64,000 nucleotides of DNA from Kitasatospora papulosa (GTDB lineage Bacteria > Actinomycetota > Actinomycetes > Streptomycetales > Streptomycetaceae), in assembly GCF_000717245.1 (NCBI RefSeq), contig NZ_JNYQ01000002.1:1-64000 (forward strand), written 5' to 3'. The notes beneath the pieces are model-generated. The model was not told the origin of the DNA and ran no database searches. It was given only the letters and a program-made list of their open reading frames with translations. Below are positions 36,795 through 44,693 of the stretch, piece after piece (position 1 is the stretch's first letter; each line of letters begins with the position of its first letter). Both the position numbers and the translations under genes were made by a program.

Positions 36795-37609
36795 AGGGGA
36801 AGACCGTCGTCGTCACCGGGGCGGCCCGCGGCCTCGGCCGTGCGACCGCGGTGGCGTGCGCGGCCGAGGGCGCCGACCTGATGCTGCTCGATCTCTGCGC
36901 CGACCTGCCGGAGGTGCCCTACCCGCTCGGCACGGCGGGCCAGCTCGCGCACACCGCGGCCCTCTGCCGCAAGGAGGGCTCCGCGGTGGCCACGGCGGAG
37001 TGCGACGTACGCGACCTGCGGTCGGTGGAGGCGGCGATCAGCCGGGCCGAGGACCGCTTCGGCCGGATCGACGCCGTGGTCAACAACGCGGGGATCGCGG
37101 CCCCTTCGGGCAAGCCGGCGCACGAGATCGGCGAGGACGAGTGGGCGCTGATGATCGACGTCGACCTCTCCGGCGCCTGGCGGGTGATCCGCACGGTCGG
37201 CAAGGCCATGAGCGCCCGCCGTTCGGGCAGCATCGTCAACATCGCCTCCACCGCGGGCCTGGTCGGTTACCGGCACTTCGCCGGGTACGTGGCGGCCAAG
37301 CACGGCCTGATCGGACTGACGAAGGCCGCCGCCCTCGACTACGCCCCCACGAAGGTGCGGGTCAACGCCGTCTGTCCGGGCTCGGTACGCGACGGCACGG
37401 AGGTGGAGGGCCGGATGCTGGCCGAGATCGCGCGGGCGCTCGACGTGCCGGTGAGCGAGCACGAGCAGGCGTTCGTCGAGGCGCAGCCGATGAACGCCCT
37501 GATCGAGCCGGAGGACGTCGCCGCGGCCGTCGTCTTCCTCGTCTCGGACGACTCCCGGCAGGTGACGGGGTCGGTCATGACCGTCGACGGCGGCTTCACC
37601 GCCCGCTGA
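36785..37609 (+). CDS. SDR oxidoreductase of the mycofactocin-associated type
   Basis: The protein has 274 residues. The Rossmann motif is TGAARGLGRA, NNAGIAAP follows, and the active site has Ser (NIASTAG), Tyr and Lys (GYVAAKHG). Between the first beta-alpha unit and DVRD lies an insertion, DLCADLPEVPYPLGTAGQL, that matches the hallmark of mycofactocin-dependent SDRs. In those enzymes NAD(H) is thought to be non-exchangeable and electrons go to the peptide cofactor mycofactocin. No mycofactocin genes are in the window. It starts at GTG 36785 inside the thioesterase gene. It probably oxidises an alcohol or reduces a ketone of the product. Confidence 0.88.
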   Translation: MRLKGKTVVVTGAARGLGRATAVACAAEGADLMLLDLCADLPEVPYPLGTAGQLAHTAALCRKEGSAVATAECDVRDLRSVEAAISRAEDRFGRIDAVVNNAGIAAPSGKPAHEIGEDEWALMIDVDLSGAWRVIRTVGKAMSARRSGSIVNIASTAGLVGYRHFAGYVAAKHGLIGLTKAAALDYAPTKVRVNAVCPGSVRDGTEVEGRMLAEIARALDVPVSEHEQAFVEAQPMNALIEPEDVAAAVVFLVSDDSRQVTGSVMTVDGGFTAR

Positions 37610-37664
37610 AAGAGCGCCGAAGAGCCGGCTGGACAGACAGCCGGACAGACAGGGGAGGACACCC

Positions 37665-40367
37665 GTGCTGGGTGCACAGTGCCATGCGGTCCGCGTCCGG
37701 CTGACCGGCCCTCCGGTGCCGGACAGGACACTCGCCGAACGGCTGTCCGCCGCCGGGCCCTGGCGGCTGTGGGTGGACGACGTGCCGGCGGGGGCGGCCG
37801 AGCCGCTCGCCGAGCGCCGTCTCGACGCCGAGATGCGGCGGCCGGCGGCCGGCGTGCGGTGTGTCCTCCTGCGGTACGCCGACGGGGAGGCCGACCTGGT
37901 GGTCGTGGCGGACCGGGACCGGCTGGACCGGGGCGGTCTGGGCGCACTGACCGCGATGCTGGCGGGGACCCGGCCCGCCGGGCCGTGTCCCGCACCCGAG
38001 GCGGATCGTGTCGCCCGGCCGGCCGAGGGTCCGGCGCCGGACTGGGGCCGGGGCGAGCCCGGTTCGTCCCGCCACGGCACGTACCACCTGGACCTGCCCC
38101 AGGAGCCGGGCGGCGGCCCCGGGCTGCTGACGGCCGCTCTCGCCCTGACCCTGAGCCGCTACGACGGGCACGGCGCGACGGAGGGGGTGACCGTCGCCGG
38201 TCCTGGTGGCATCGCGCGGGAGATCACGGTGGATCCGGCGGCGACCCTCGCGGACCTGAGGGCTCGGTGCGAGTCCGCCCCCGTCCGGGTGGACCGGCCC
38301 GTCACCGCCGGGCTGCTCGACGGATCCGGCCCCGACGGGCCGGCCGGTGACGACTACCTGCCGCTCCTCGCTCCGGCGTTCCCGCTGACGACCGTGCTCG
38401 TCCCTCTGCCGGACGGGGGTTCACGCCTGTGGTTCTCCTACCTCCGCAGCCACTTCTCCCCCGAGGCCGTCGAGCAGTTCGCCAGGCACCTGGCCCGGGT
38501 GTACGCGCTGTCGGCGCGCGCACCGCAGTCCCTCGTCGGCGACGCGGACCTGCTGGACCCCGCCGAGCGGGACCGGATCGCACGGCTCGGCCGCCCCCAC
38601 GGGGACGTCGCCGCCGCGGGGATCTCGCTGCTGGACGCGTTCCGGCGGGCCGTGTCAGCCACCCCCGACGCCGTCGCGGTGAGCGACGGTGACGTGAGCC
38701 TCACCTACCGGGAGCTGGACGACAGGGGCACTCTCCTCGCCGCCGGCCTCCGGGCGCACGGGGTCCGGCACGGCGACCGGGTCGGTGTCTGCCTGGAACG
38801 GACCGTCGAACTGGTCGTCACCATGCTCGGCGTGCTCAAGGCGGGAGCCGCGTACGTACCGACCGACCCGGCCTATCCCGTTGACCGCCTGGCCTGGACG
38901 GCGTCCGACGCCGGCCTGCGCGTGGTGGTCACGCGGCTGCCCGAGTTCCCGCGCGGCGACGGCACCACCGCGCTGACACCCGGTGGACTCCTGGAGGCGG
39001 CGCCCGACCGGCCGTCGGCACCGGAGGTGGCGCCGGGCCCGGACGATCCCGCGTACGTCATCTACACCTCGGGCTCCACCGGGCGCCCCAAGGGTGTCGT
39101 CGTCCCGCACGGCAACGTCGTCTCGCTCATCGCGGCCACCCGTGACCCGTACCGGCTCGGCCCCGGCGACGTGTGGACGCTGTTCCACTCCGGCGCCTTC
39201 GACTTCTCCGTGTGGGAGATCTGGGGCTGCCTGCTGACGGGCGGACGGCTCGTCGTCGTGCCCTACTTCGTCTCGCGCGACCCCGAGGAGTTCCGCGACC
39301 TGCTGGTCGCCGAACAGGTCACCGTCCTGAGCCAGACACCGTCCGCCTTCTCGCAGTTGCTCCGGGTCGACCACGCCGGTCTCCCGGTCCGGCTCGTGGT
39401 GTTCGGAGGCGAGCCGCTCGACAGCCGGATGCTGCTGCCCTGGTTCGACCGGCATCCGGAGGACACCTGCCGCATGGTCAACATGTTCGGCATCACGGAG
39501 ACGACCGTGCACGTCACCGCCCAGACCGTCACGCGCGAACTCGCCCTGGCCGGCTCACGCTCCGTGGGGCCGGCCCTCCCCGGCTGGCACCTGTACGTCA
39601 CCGACACGCACGGCAGGCCGGTACCGCCGGGGGTGACCGGCGAGATCTGCGTGGGCGGGGCCGGCGTCGCCGGCGGCTACCTCGGCCGGCCCGACCTGAC
39701 CGCGCAGCGTTTCGTGACCGATCCCGTCACCGGCGGACGGATGTACCGGAGCGGGGACCTAGGGCGGCTGCTGCCGGACGGCAGGCTGGAACACCTCGGA
39801 CGGATCGACAGCCAGGTCAAGATCCGCGGCTTCCGCATCGAGCTCGACGAGATCCGCTCCGTACTGCTGGAGGACCCCGGCGTCCGCGCGGCCGCGGTGG
39901 TCGTGCGCCGCGACGATCCCGACGACCCGGCCGCCGCCCGGCTGGACGCCTACGTCGTACCCGCGGAGGGCCTGGCCGACCTCCCCGGCATCCGCAAACG
40001 CAGCGCGGGGCTGCTGCCCGGCCACATGGTCCCCTCCACGGTCACCGCCGTGGACGCGCTCCCCCTCACGACGAACGGCAAACTCGACACCGCCCGTCTC
40101 CCCGCCCCGTCCCGGTCCTCCGCCGCCCCCCGGCAGCCGGCCGCGGGCTCCGGGGCGGCCGCCGGCCTGCCCGAGGCTCTTCTGGAGATCTGGGCGACCG
40201 TGCTCGGCACGCCCGTGGGCCTGGACGACGACTTCTTCGAACTGGGCGGCAACTCGCTCTTCGCCGTTCGCGTCAGCGCCGCGCTTCGCGCCCGCGACCT
40301 GCCGTCCCTGCCCTTGCGCGACCTCTACCGCACACCGACGATCCGTGCCCTGACCGAAGGGGTGTGA
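37665..40367 (+). CDS. NRPS protein: degenerate C domain, A domain (code resembling threonine) and PCP
   Basis: The protein has 900 residues. The first 310 residues look like a shortened condensation domain: the His-His motif reads ADRDRLDRGG, without the catalytic His pair. The A domain (about 325-820) has IYTSGSTGRPKG, NMFGITETT and NGKLD. My aligned code is D-F-W-S-V-G-M-V-H-K, close to threonine codes. The PCP carries Ser864 in ELGGNSLF. It is a discrete loading protein, comparable to the A-PCP proteins on which P450s hydroxylate amino acids in nikkomycin and aminocoumarin pathways. GTG 37665 follows GGGGAGG after a 55-bp gap. Confidence 0.9.
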   Translation: MLGAQCHAVRVRLTGPPVPDRTLAERLSAAGPWRLWVDDVPAGAAEPLAERRLDAEMRRPAAGVRCVLLRYADGEADLVVVADRDRLDRGGLGALTAMLAGTRPAGPCPAPEADRVARPAEGPAPDWGRGEPGSSRHGTYHLDLPQEPGGGPGLLTAALALTLSRYDGHGATEGVTVAGPGGIAREITVDPAATLADLRARCESAPVRVDRPVTAGLLDGSGPDGPAGDDYLPLLAPAFPLTTVLVPLPDGGSRLWFSYLRSHFSPEAVEQFARHLARVYALSARAPQSLVGDADLLDPAERDRIARLGRPHGDVAAAGISLLDAFRRAVSATPDAVAVSDGDVSLTYRELDDRGTLLAAGLRAHGVRHGDRVGVCLERTVELVVTMLGVLKAGAAYVPTDPAYPVDRLAWTASDAGLRVVVTRLPEFPRGDGTTALTPGGLLEAAPDRPSAPEVAPGPDDPAYVIYTSGSTGRPKGVVVPHGNVVSLIAATRDPYRLGPGDVWTLFHSGAFDFSVWEIWGCLLTGGRLVVVPYFVSRDPEEFRDLLVAEQVTVLSQTPSAFSQLLRVDHAGLPVRLVVFGGEPLDSRMLLPWFDRHPEDTCRMVNMFGITETTVHVTAQTVTRELALAGSRSVGPALPGWHLYVTDTHGRPVPPGVTGEICVGGAGVAGGYLGRPDLTAQRFVTDPVTGGRMYRSGDLGRLLPDGRLEHLGRIDSQVKIRGFRIELDEIRSVLLEDPGVRAAAVVVRRDDPDDPAAARLDAYVVPAEGLADLPGIRKRSAGLLPGHMVPSTVTAVDALPLTTNGKLDTARLPAPSRSSAAPRQPAAGSGAAAGLPEALLEIWATVLGTPVGLDDDFFELGGNSLFAVRVSAALRARDLPSLPLRDLYRTPTIRALTEGV

Positions 40368-40438
40368 CGGTGTGCGCCTCCGGCAGGCGATCGTGAACGA
40401 CCCGTTCCGGACGCCGGCCGCCACCGGGGCGCCCGCCT

Positions 40439-40476
40439 CGCCGCCCCACCGGACTCTCCCGTCCGGTGGGGCGGCG
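40439..40476. terminator. Bidirectional terminator at the right cluster edge
   Basis: The arms 40439-40454 and 40461-40476 form a stem of about 16 bp (the inner 14 bp perfect, one G-T wobble further out) with a 6-nt loop. It lies between the convergent NRPS gene and the core gene ending at 40481 and closes the cluster in the same way as the hairpin at 20060. Confidence 0.85.
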
Positions 40477-40480
40477 GGCG

Positions 40481-41317
40481 TCAGTCCTTGGCGAGGACGA
40501 AGGACGCGGGCTGCACGGTCGCGCCCGGGACCTCCGCCTCCAGCAGATACGTCCCCGGGCCCGGGGACTTGACCGGTGGCGTGGCGCACCGGGGCGCGCT
40601 CCCCTTCCGGTCCCACTTCACGGTGTGGACGACCGTCGCGCCCGCCGGGATCCTCAGGAACACGGCGCCGCCTTCGGGGCAGTCCGCGGAGGACCACACC
40701 TGCGCGTCGTCCTCGCCGGCCTCGGTGATCGTCAGCACCGCGCTCTTCGGGCCGAGGTCCGCCTTGCAGTCGGCGGCCGAGGTGTTCCTGACGCCGAGCC
40801 GGAACTCGGGCTTGTCGTCCGGTGCGTAGCTGATCTCCGTCCTCAGGCTCAGCCGCAGGGCGGAGGGTGCGCAGTCGGGGAGCGACGACCCCGCCGGAAC
40901 CTGCTGGCCGGCCGTGCCGCCGGTGCCACCCGTGCCGCCGGTGCCGCCGGTGCCCGCACTCGTACCCGCCGATGCGGACGAACCTGCTCCACCGGTGTCC
41001 GAACCTGCCGTGCCGCCTGCCCCGGAGGCTCCGCCGTCCCCACCGGATCCCGCGTCGCCGCCGGCTCCGGAGTCGCCGGACTCGTCGCGCCCGCCGGGGG
41101 GTTGGCCGACGACGGGACCGGAACCCGAAGGTCCCGGAGTGATGGAGGGGGCGGGGTCCGAGCCTCCCGGCTTTCCGTCGTCCTTGGCGCCACCGCCGCC
41201 GCCACCCGAGGTGACGGCCCACGCGACCAGCGCCGCGAGCAGCGCGATCACCAGCACCGCCACTGCTCTCCTACGCCAGTAGATGCTGGAGGGAAGCGGC
41301 CCGACCGGATTGCGCAT
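40481..41317 (-). CDS. Membrane-anchored secreted protein with Gly/Ser-rich linker
   Basis: The protein has 278 residues. One membrane helix (AVAVLVIALLAALVAWAVTS) is near the N-terminus. A linker of about 100 residues is rich in Gly, Ser and Thr, with GTGGTGG repeats. The C-terminal globular domain contains four cysteines (DCAPSAL, ADCKAD, SADCPEG, PRCATP) likely to form disulfides, and beta-rich sequence. I recognise it as a Streptomyces-type conserved protein without known function. The start ATG 41317 lacks a good ribosome-binding site; a GTG at 41326 is possible. Confidence 0.78.
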   Translation of the reverse strand: MRNPVGPLPSSIYWRRRAVAVLVIALLAALVAWAVTSGGGGGGAKDDGKPGGSDPAPSITPGPSGSGPVVGQPPGGRDESGDSGAGGDAGSGGDGGASGAGGTAGSDTGGAGSSASAGTSAGTGGTGGTGGTGGTAGQQVPAGSSLPDCAPSALRLSLRTEISYAPDDKPEFRLGVRNTSAADCKADLGPKSAVLTITEAGEDDAQVWSSADCPEGGAVFLRIPAGATVVHTVKWDRKGSAPRCATPPVKSPGPGTYLLEAEVPGATVQPASFVLAKD

Positions 41318-41600
41318 AGAACCCACGGACCGAACTGTACGAGAGATCACGCCCAACTCCGGCCCCCAACCGCCGCTCTGATCGACAATTCTCCGGATCA
41401 TCATCACGGAACGGCCGTTCCCGGGTGCTTCCAGCCGCTTTGCACCGGATCGAAGATCGTCCGGCGGTCGGCGAACATCGTCCGTCCCGTACGAAGGGAC
41501 AGAACGGGTGGCGATATCACCCCGTGAGCCCTCCGGTGGGTGCGACACCCCCCGGGGCCGTGCACATCGTGTGCTCATCCGTGCCAGGATCGAGAGTGCG

Positions 41601-42503
41601 ATGACTGCCACGACTGCGACACAGACGACGCCCGCCTCCCTCCATGCACCCGTCATCGGATGGTTCGAGCAGCACGCCCGCGATCTGCCCTGGCGCCGCC
41701 CCGAAGCGGGCGCCTGGGGCGTGATGGTGAGCGAGTTCATGCTGCAGCAGACCCCGGTGAACCGAGTCCTCCCGGTCTACGAACAGTGGATGGCCCGCTG
41801 GCCGCGTCCCGCGGACCTCGCCGCCGACGCACCGGGCGAAGCCGTCCGCGCCTGGGGCCGCCTCGGCTACCCCCGACGCGCGCTCAGGCTCCACGGAGCG
41901 GCACAGGCAATAACGGAACGGCACGGCGGGGACGTCCCGAGCGAGCACGGCCAGTTGCTCGCGCTGCCCGGAATCGGGGAGTACACGGCGGCGGCCGTGG
42001 CCTCGTTCGCCTACGGACAGCGCCACGCGGTGCTGGACACGAACGTCCGCAGGGTGTTCGCGAGGGCCGCCACCGGTATCCAGTACCCGCCGAACGCGAC
42101 CACCGCGGCCGAGCGCAAGCTCGCGCGCGCCCTGCTCCCCGAGGATGACGGGCGCGCGGCCGGCTGGGCGGCGGCCACGATGGAACTCGGCGCCCTCGTG
42201 TGCACGGCGAAGAACGAGGACTGCACGCGCTGCCCGATCGCCGACCAGTGCGCCTGGCGACTGGCCGGAAAACCCGCCCACCAGGGCCCGCCCCGACGCG
42301 GCCAGACCTACGCCGGGACGGACCGGCAGGTGCGGGGGCGGCTGCTCGCGGTGCTGCGCGACGCCGTCACCCCGGTGCCGCAGTCCGCGCTGGACGCGGT
42401 GTGGGAGGAGCCCGTGCAGCGGGCCCGCGCCCTGGACGGGCTCGTCGCCGACGGTCTGGTCGAGCCCCTCGCGAACGGCCGGTACCGGCTTCCCCTGACC
42501 TGA
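41601..42503 (+). CDS. mutY: A/G-specific adenine glycosylase
   Basis: The protein has 300 residues and removes adenine mispaired with 8-oxoguanine. The helix-hairpin-helix is LLALPGIGEYTAAAV with the catalytic Asp in AVLDTNVRRV. The 4Fe-4S ligands lie in CTAKNEDCTRCPIADQC. The C-terminal half is shorter than in E. coli MutY, as is common in actinobacteria. I chose ATG 41601, which matches the family start. It is the first core gene oriented away from the cluster. Confidence 0.93.
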   Translation: MTATTATQTTPASLHAPVIGWFEQHARDLPWRRPEAGAWGVMVSEFMLQQTPVNRVLPVYEQWMARWPRPADLAADAPGEAVRAWGRLGYPRRALRLHGAAQAITERHGGDVPSEHGQLLALPGIGEYTAAAVASFAYGQRHAVLDTNVRRVFARAATGIQYPPNATTAAERKLARALLPEDDGRAAGWAAATMELGALVCTAKNEDCTRCPIADQCAWRLAGKPAHQGPPRRGQTYAGTDRQVRGRLLAVLRDAVTPVPQSALDAVWEEPVQRARALDGLVADGLVEPLANGRYRLPLT

Positions 42504-42521
42504 CCTGCACCGTCCCGCGCC

Positions 42522-42576
42522 CGGACGCACGGCTGTCCATCGGCTGTTACACAACCGATGGACAGCCGTGCGTCCG
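42522..42576. terminator. Long perfect hairpin after mutY
   Basis: Arms of 22 bp at 42522-42543 and 42555-42576 are perfect inverted repeats around an 11-nt AT-rich loop. It lies 18 bp after the mutY stop and 118 bp before sigE. Termination of mutY is the simplest role; a cruciform or protein site in front of sigE is possible. Confidence 0.75.
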
Positions 42577-42694
42577 TGTACGGCTGCTCCGAACAGCCTC
42601 GTGACAACGCCTCCGTAACGTCACCGGACGTCGGCAACGGGACCATCCGGCCGACGGCGGTACACGGGGATCCACGGGGACGGAGGCGGTTGTC

Positions 42695-43279
42695 ATGGCG
42701 CAGAGCGAGGTGCTCGGCTTCGAGGAGTACGTACGGACCCGGCAGGACGCGCTGCTGCGCAGCGCACGCCGGCTGGTCCCCGACCCCGTCGACGCGCAGG
42801 ACCTGTTGCAGACCGCGCTGGTCCGCACCCTCGGCCGCTGGGACGGCATCGCCGACAAGTCCCTCGCCGACGCCTACCTGCGTCGCGTCATGATCAACAC
42901 GCGTACGGAGTGGTGGCGGGCCCGCAAGCTCGACGAGGTCCCCACCGAGCAGCTGCCCGACGCGAGCGTCGACGACGGCACCGAGCAGCGTGCGGACCGC
43001 GCCCTGCTCATGGACGTCCTCGGAGTACTGGCTCCCAAGCAGCGCAGCGTCGTCGTGCTGCGACACTGGGAGCAGATGAGCACGGAGGAGACGGCCGCGG
43101 CGCTCGGGATGTCCGCCGGCACGGTGAAGAGCACGCTGCACCGCGCCCTGGCACGTCTACGCCAGGAGCTGGAGGACCGTGCCGCCCGGAGCCGTGAGGC
43201 CGAGGAGACACCGGCGCGGATCCCCGCGCAGCGGAACAGGCGTCATGACGAGCGGGGGCGGGAGCGGTGCGCGGCCTGA
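42695..43279 (+). CDS. sigE: ECF sigma factor SigE (cell-envelope stress)
   Basis: The protein has 194 residues. Region 2 is seen in LVPDPVDAQDLLQTALVRTL and YLRRVMINTRTEWWRARK; region 4 in LAPKQRSVVVLRHWEQMSTE and ALGMSAGTVKSTLHRAL. In Streptomyces SigE directs transcription of cell wall genes under envelope stress. No anti-sigma gene is present; control comes from the CseBC system that follows. The identification rests on the gene order sigma factor, lipoprotein, response regulator, sensor kinase. cseA begins 13 bp before its stop. Confidence 0.93.
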   Translation: MAQSEVLGFEEYVRTRQDALLRSARRLVPDPVDAQDLLQTALVRTLGRWDGIADKSLADAYLRRVMINTRTEWWRARKLDEVPTEQLPDASVDDGTEQRADRALLMDVLGVLAPKQRSVVVLRHWEQMSTEETAAALGMSAGTVKSTLHRALARLRQELEDRAARSREAEETPARIPAQRNRRHDERGRERCAA

Positions 43280-43968
43280 GGGGCAGCACGGGGGACACGG
43301 CAAGGGGTTCCGGTCGCGGAGGACTCGGGGCCGGCCTCGCGGCGGGGAGTTCGGCGGTGGCCGGGCTCGCCGCCTTCGGGCTGTTGTGCTCCGGCTGTTC
43401 CACCGGAGGCACGGGCACGCGTGACGAGGGCCCCGCGAGCACCCAGCAGGTCGCCCGGGCGACGCCGTCGAGCACGGTTCCCACGGGCACCGCGGCGCCC
43501 ACCCCGCGGGTCAACGCCGTGAAGCTCGTCATGGGCGACCCGAAGGTCGGCCGGCAGTTCAAGGACGACCTGAAGCCCTGCACCGGTGACGAGTACCCGG
43601 TCGACACCTCGTACGGCACGCTCACCGGCGGCCCGGCCGCCGATGTCGTGGTCAACGTGATGACCTGCGGCGATTCGGTGGGGGTCGGCACCTACGTCTA
43701 CCAGCGGCAGGCCGACGGCTCGTACGGGAACGTCTTCGCCGCCGAGATGCCCGCGGTCTACGGCACCATCGACCGGGGGGATCTGGTGGTGACGACCCAG
43801 GTGTACGGGTCGAAGGACTCCGTGGCGTACCCCTCCGGCGAGGACGTCGTCACCTACCGCTGGACCGCCGGCCGCTTCGCCGAGACCGACCGGGTGCACA
43901 ACGACTTCAACCGGGCCGTCGGAAGCGGGGAGGGCGCCCTTCCCGCACCGCAGACGGCGCAGAACTGA
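43267..43968 (+). CDS. cseA: CseA lipoprotein (negative modulator of the SigE response)
   Basis: The protein has 233 residues. A basic N-terminus precedes a hydrophobic stretch and the lipobox LCSGC, so it should be anchored to the outer face of the membrane. A Thr/Ser/Pro linker is followed by a beta-rich domain with two cysteines (KPCTGDE, VMTCGDS). In S. coelicolor CseA dampens SigE activity. GTG 43267 overlaps the sigE 3' end. Confidence 0.88.
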   Translation: MRGLRGSTGDTARGSGRGGLGAGLAAGSSAVAGLAAFGLLCSGCSTGGTGTRDEGPASTQQVARATPSSTVPTGTAAPTPRVNAVKLVMGDPKVGRQFKDDLKPCTGDEYPVDTSYGTLTGGPAADVVVNVMTCGDSVGVGTYVYQRQADGSYGNVFAAEMPAVYGTIDRGDLVVTTQVYGSKDSVAYPSGEDVVTYRWTAGRFAETDRVHNDFNRAVGSGEGALPAPQTAQN

Positions 43969-43979
43969 GAGCCGCCCGC

Positions 43980-44693
43980 ATGGCCGAGACCCATGTCCTC
44001 TTCGTCGAGGACGACGACGTCATCCGCGAGGCCACCCAGCTCGCACTGGAGCGGGTCGGCTTCACCGTCACCGCGGTACCCGACGGCCTGGAGGGCCTGG
44101 AGGCCTTCCGGGCGGACCGTCCGGACATCGCGCTGCTGGACGTGATGGTTCCGGGGCTGGACGGGGTCAGCCTGTGCCGGCGCATCCGCGACGAGTCGAC
44201 GGTGCCCGTGATCATGCTGTCCGCCCGGGCCGACGCGATCGACGTGGTGCTCGGCCTGGAGGCCGGGGCCGACGACTACGTCACCAAGCCGTTCGACGGG
44301 GCGGTGCTCGTCGCCCGCATCCGCGCCGTCCTCCGGCGTTTCGGCCACGCCACGGGCACGGGCCCCGGCGCGCCCGCGGCGACGGGCGGGCCACAGGACG
44401 GGGCGGGGGGTGTGCTGGTCTTCGGCGACGTGGAGATCGACACCGAGGGTATGGAGGTCCGCCGCCAGGGCGCGCACGTGGGTCTCACGCCCACGGAGAT
44501 GCGGCTGCTGCTGGAGTTCTCCACGGCGCCCGGCACGGTGCTCTCCCGGGACAAGCTCCTGGAGCGGGTCTGGGACTACGGCTGGGGAGGGGACACCCGC
44601 GTCGTGGACGTCCATGTGCAGCGGCTGCGGACCAAGATCGGGCAGGACCGGATCGAGACGGTCCGCGGTTTCGGCTACAAGCTGCGCGCATGA
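43980..44693 (+). CDS. cseB: Response regulator CseB
   Basis: The protein has 237 residues, OmpR/PhoB type. The receiver has acidic EDDD near the start, phosphoacceptor Asp54 in LLDVMVPG, and conserved Lys in YVTKPFDG. A Gly/Ala linker leads to a winged-helix domain (LTPTEMRLLLEF, GGDTRVVDVHVQRLRTKIG). In Streptomyces it activates sigE transcription after phosphorylation by CseC. It overlaps cseC by 4 bp. Confidence 0.94.
   Translation: MAETHVLFVEDDDVIREATQLALERVGFTVTAVPDGLEGLEAFRADRPDIALLDVMVPGLDGVSLCRRIRDESTVPVIMLSARADAIDVVLGLEAGADDYVTKPFDGAVLVARIRAVLRRFGHATGTGPGAPAATGGPQDGAGGVLVFGDVEIDTEGMEVRRQGAHVGLTPTEMRLLLEFSTAPGTVLSRDKLLERVWDYGWGGDTRVVDVHVQRLRTKIGQDRIETVRGFGYKLRA

Noticed and set aside
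20117..40367. Assignment to detoxin/rimosamide, epoxyketone or pepstatin-like clusters
   Set aside because: Those were considered because they combine few NRPS and PKS parts. The proline code, acyl-CoA dehydrogenase, C-methyltransferase or F420-dependent reductase expected for them is absent here.
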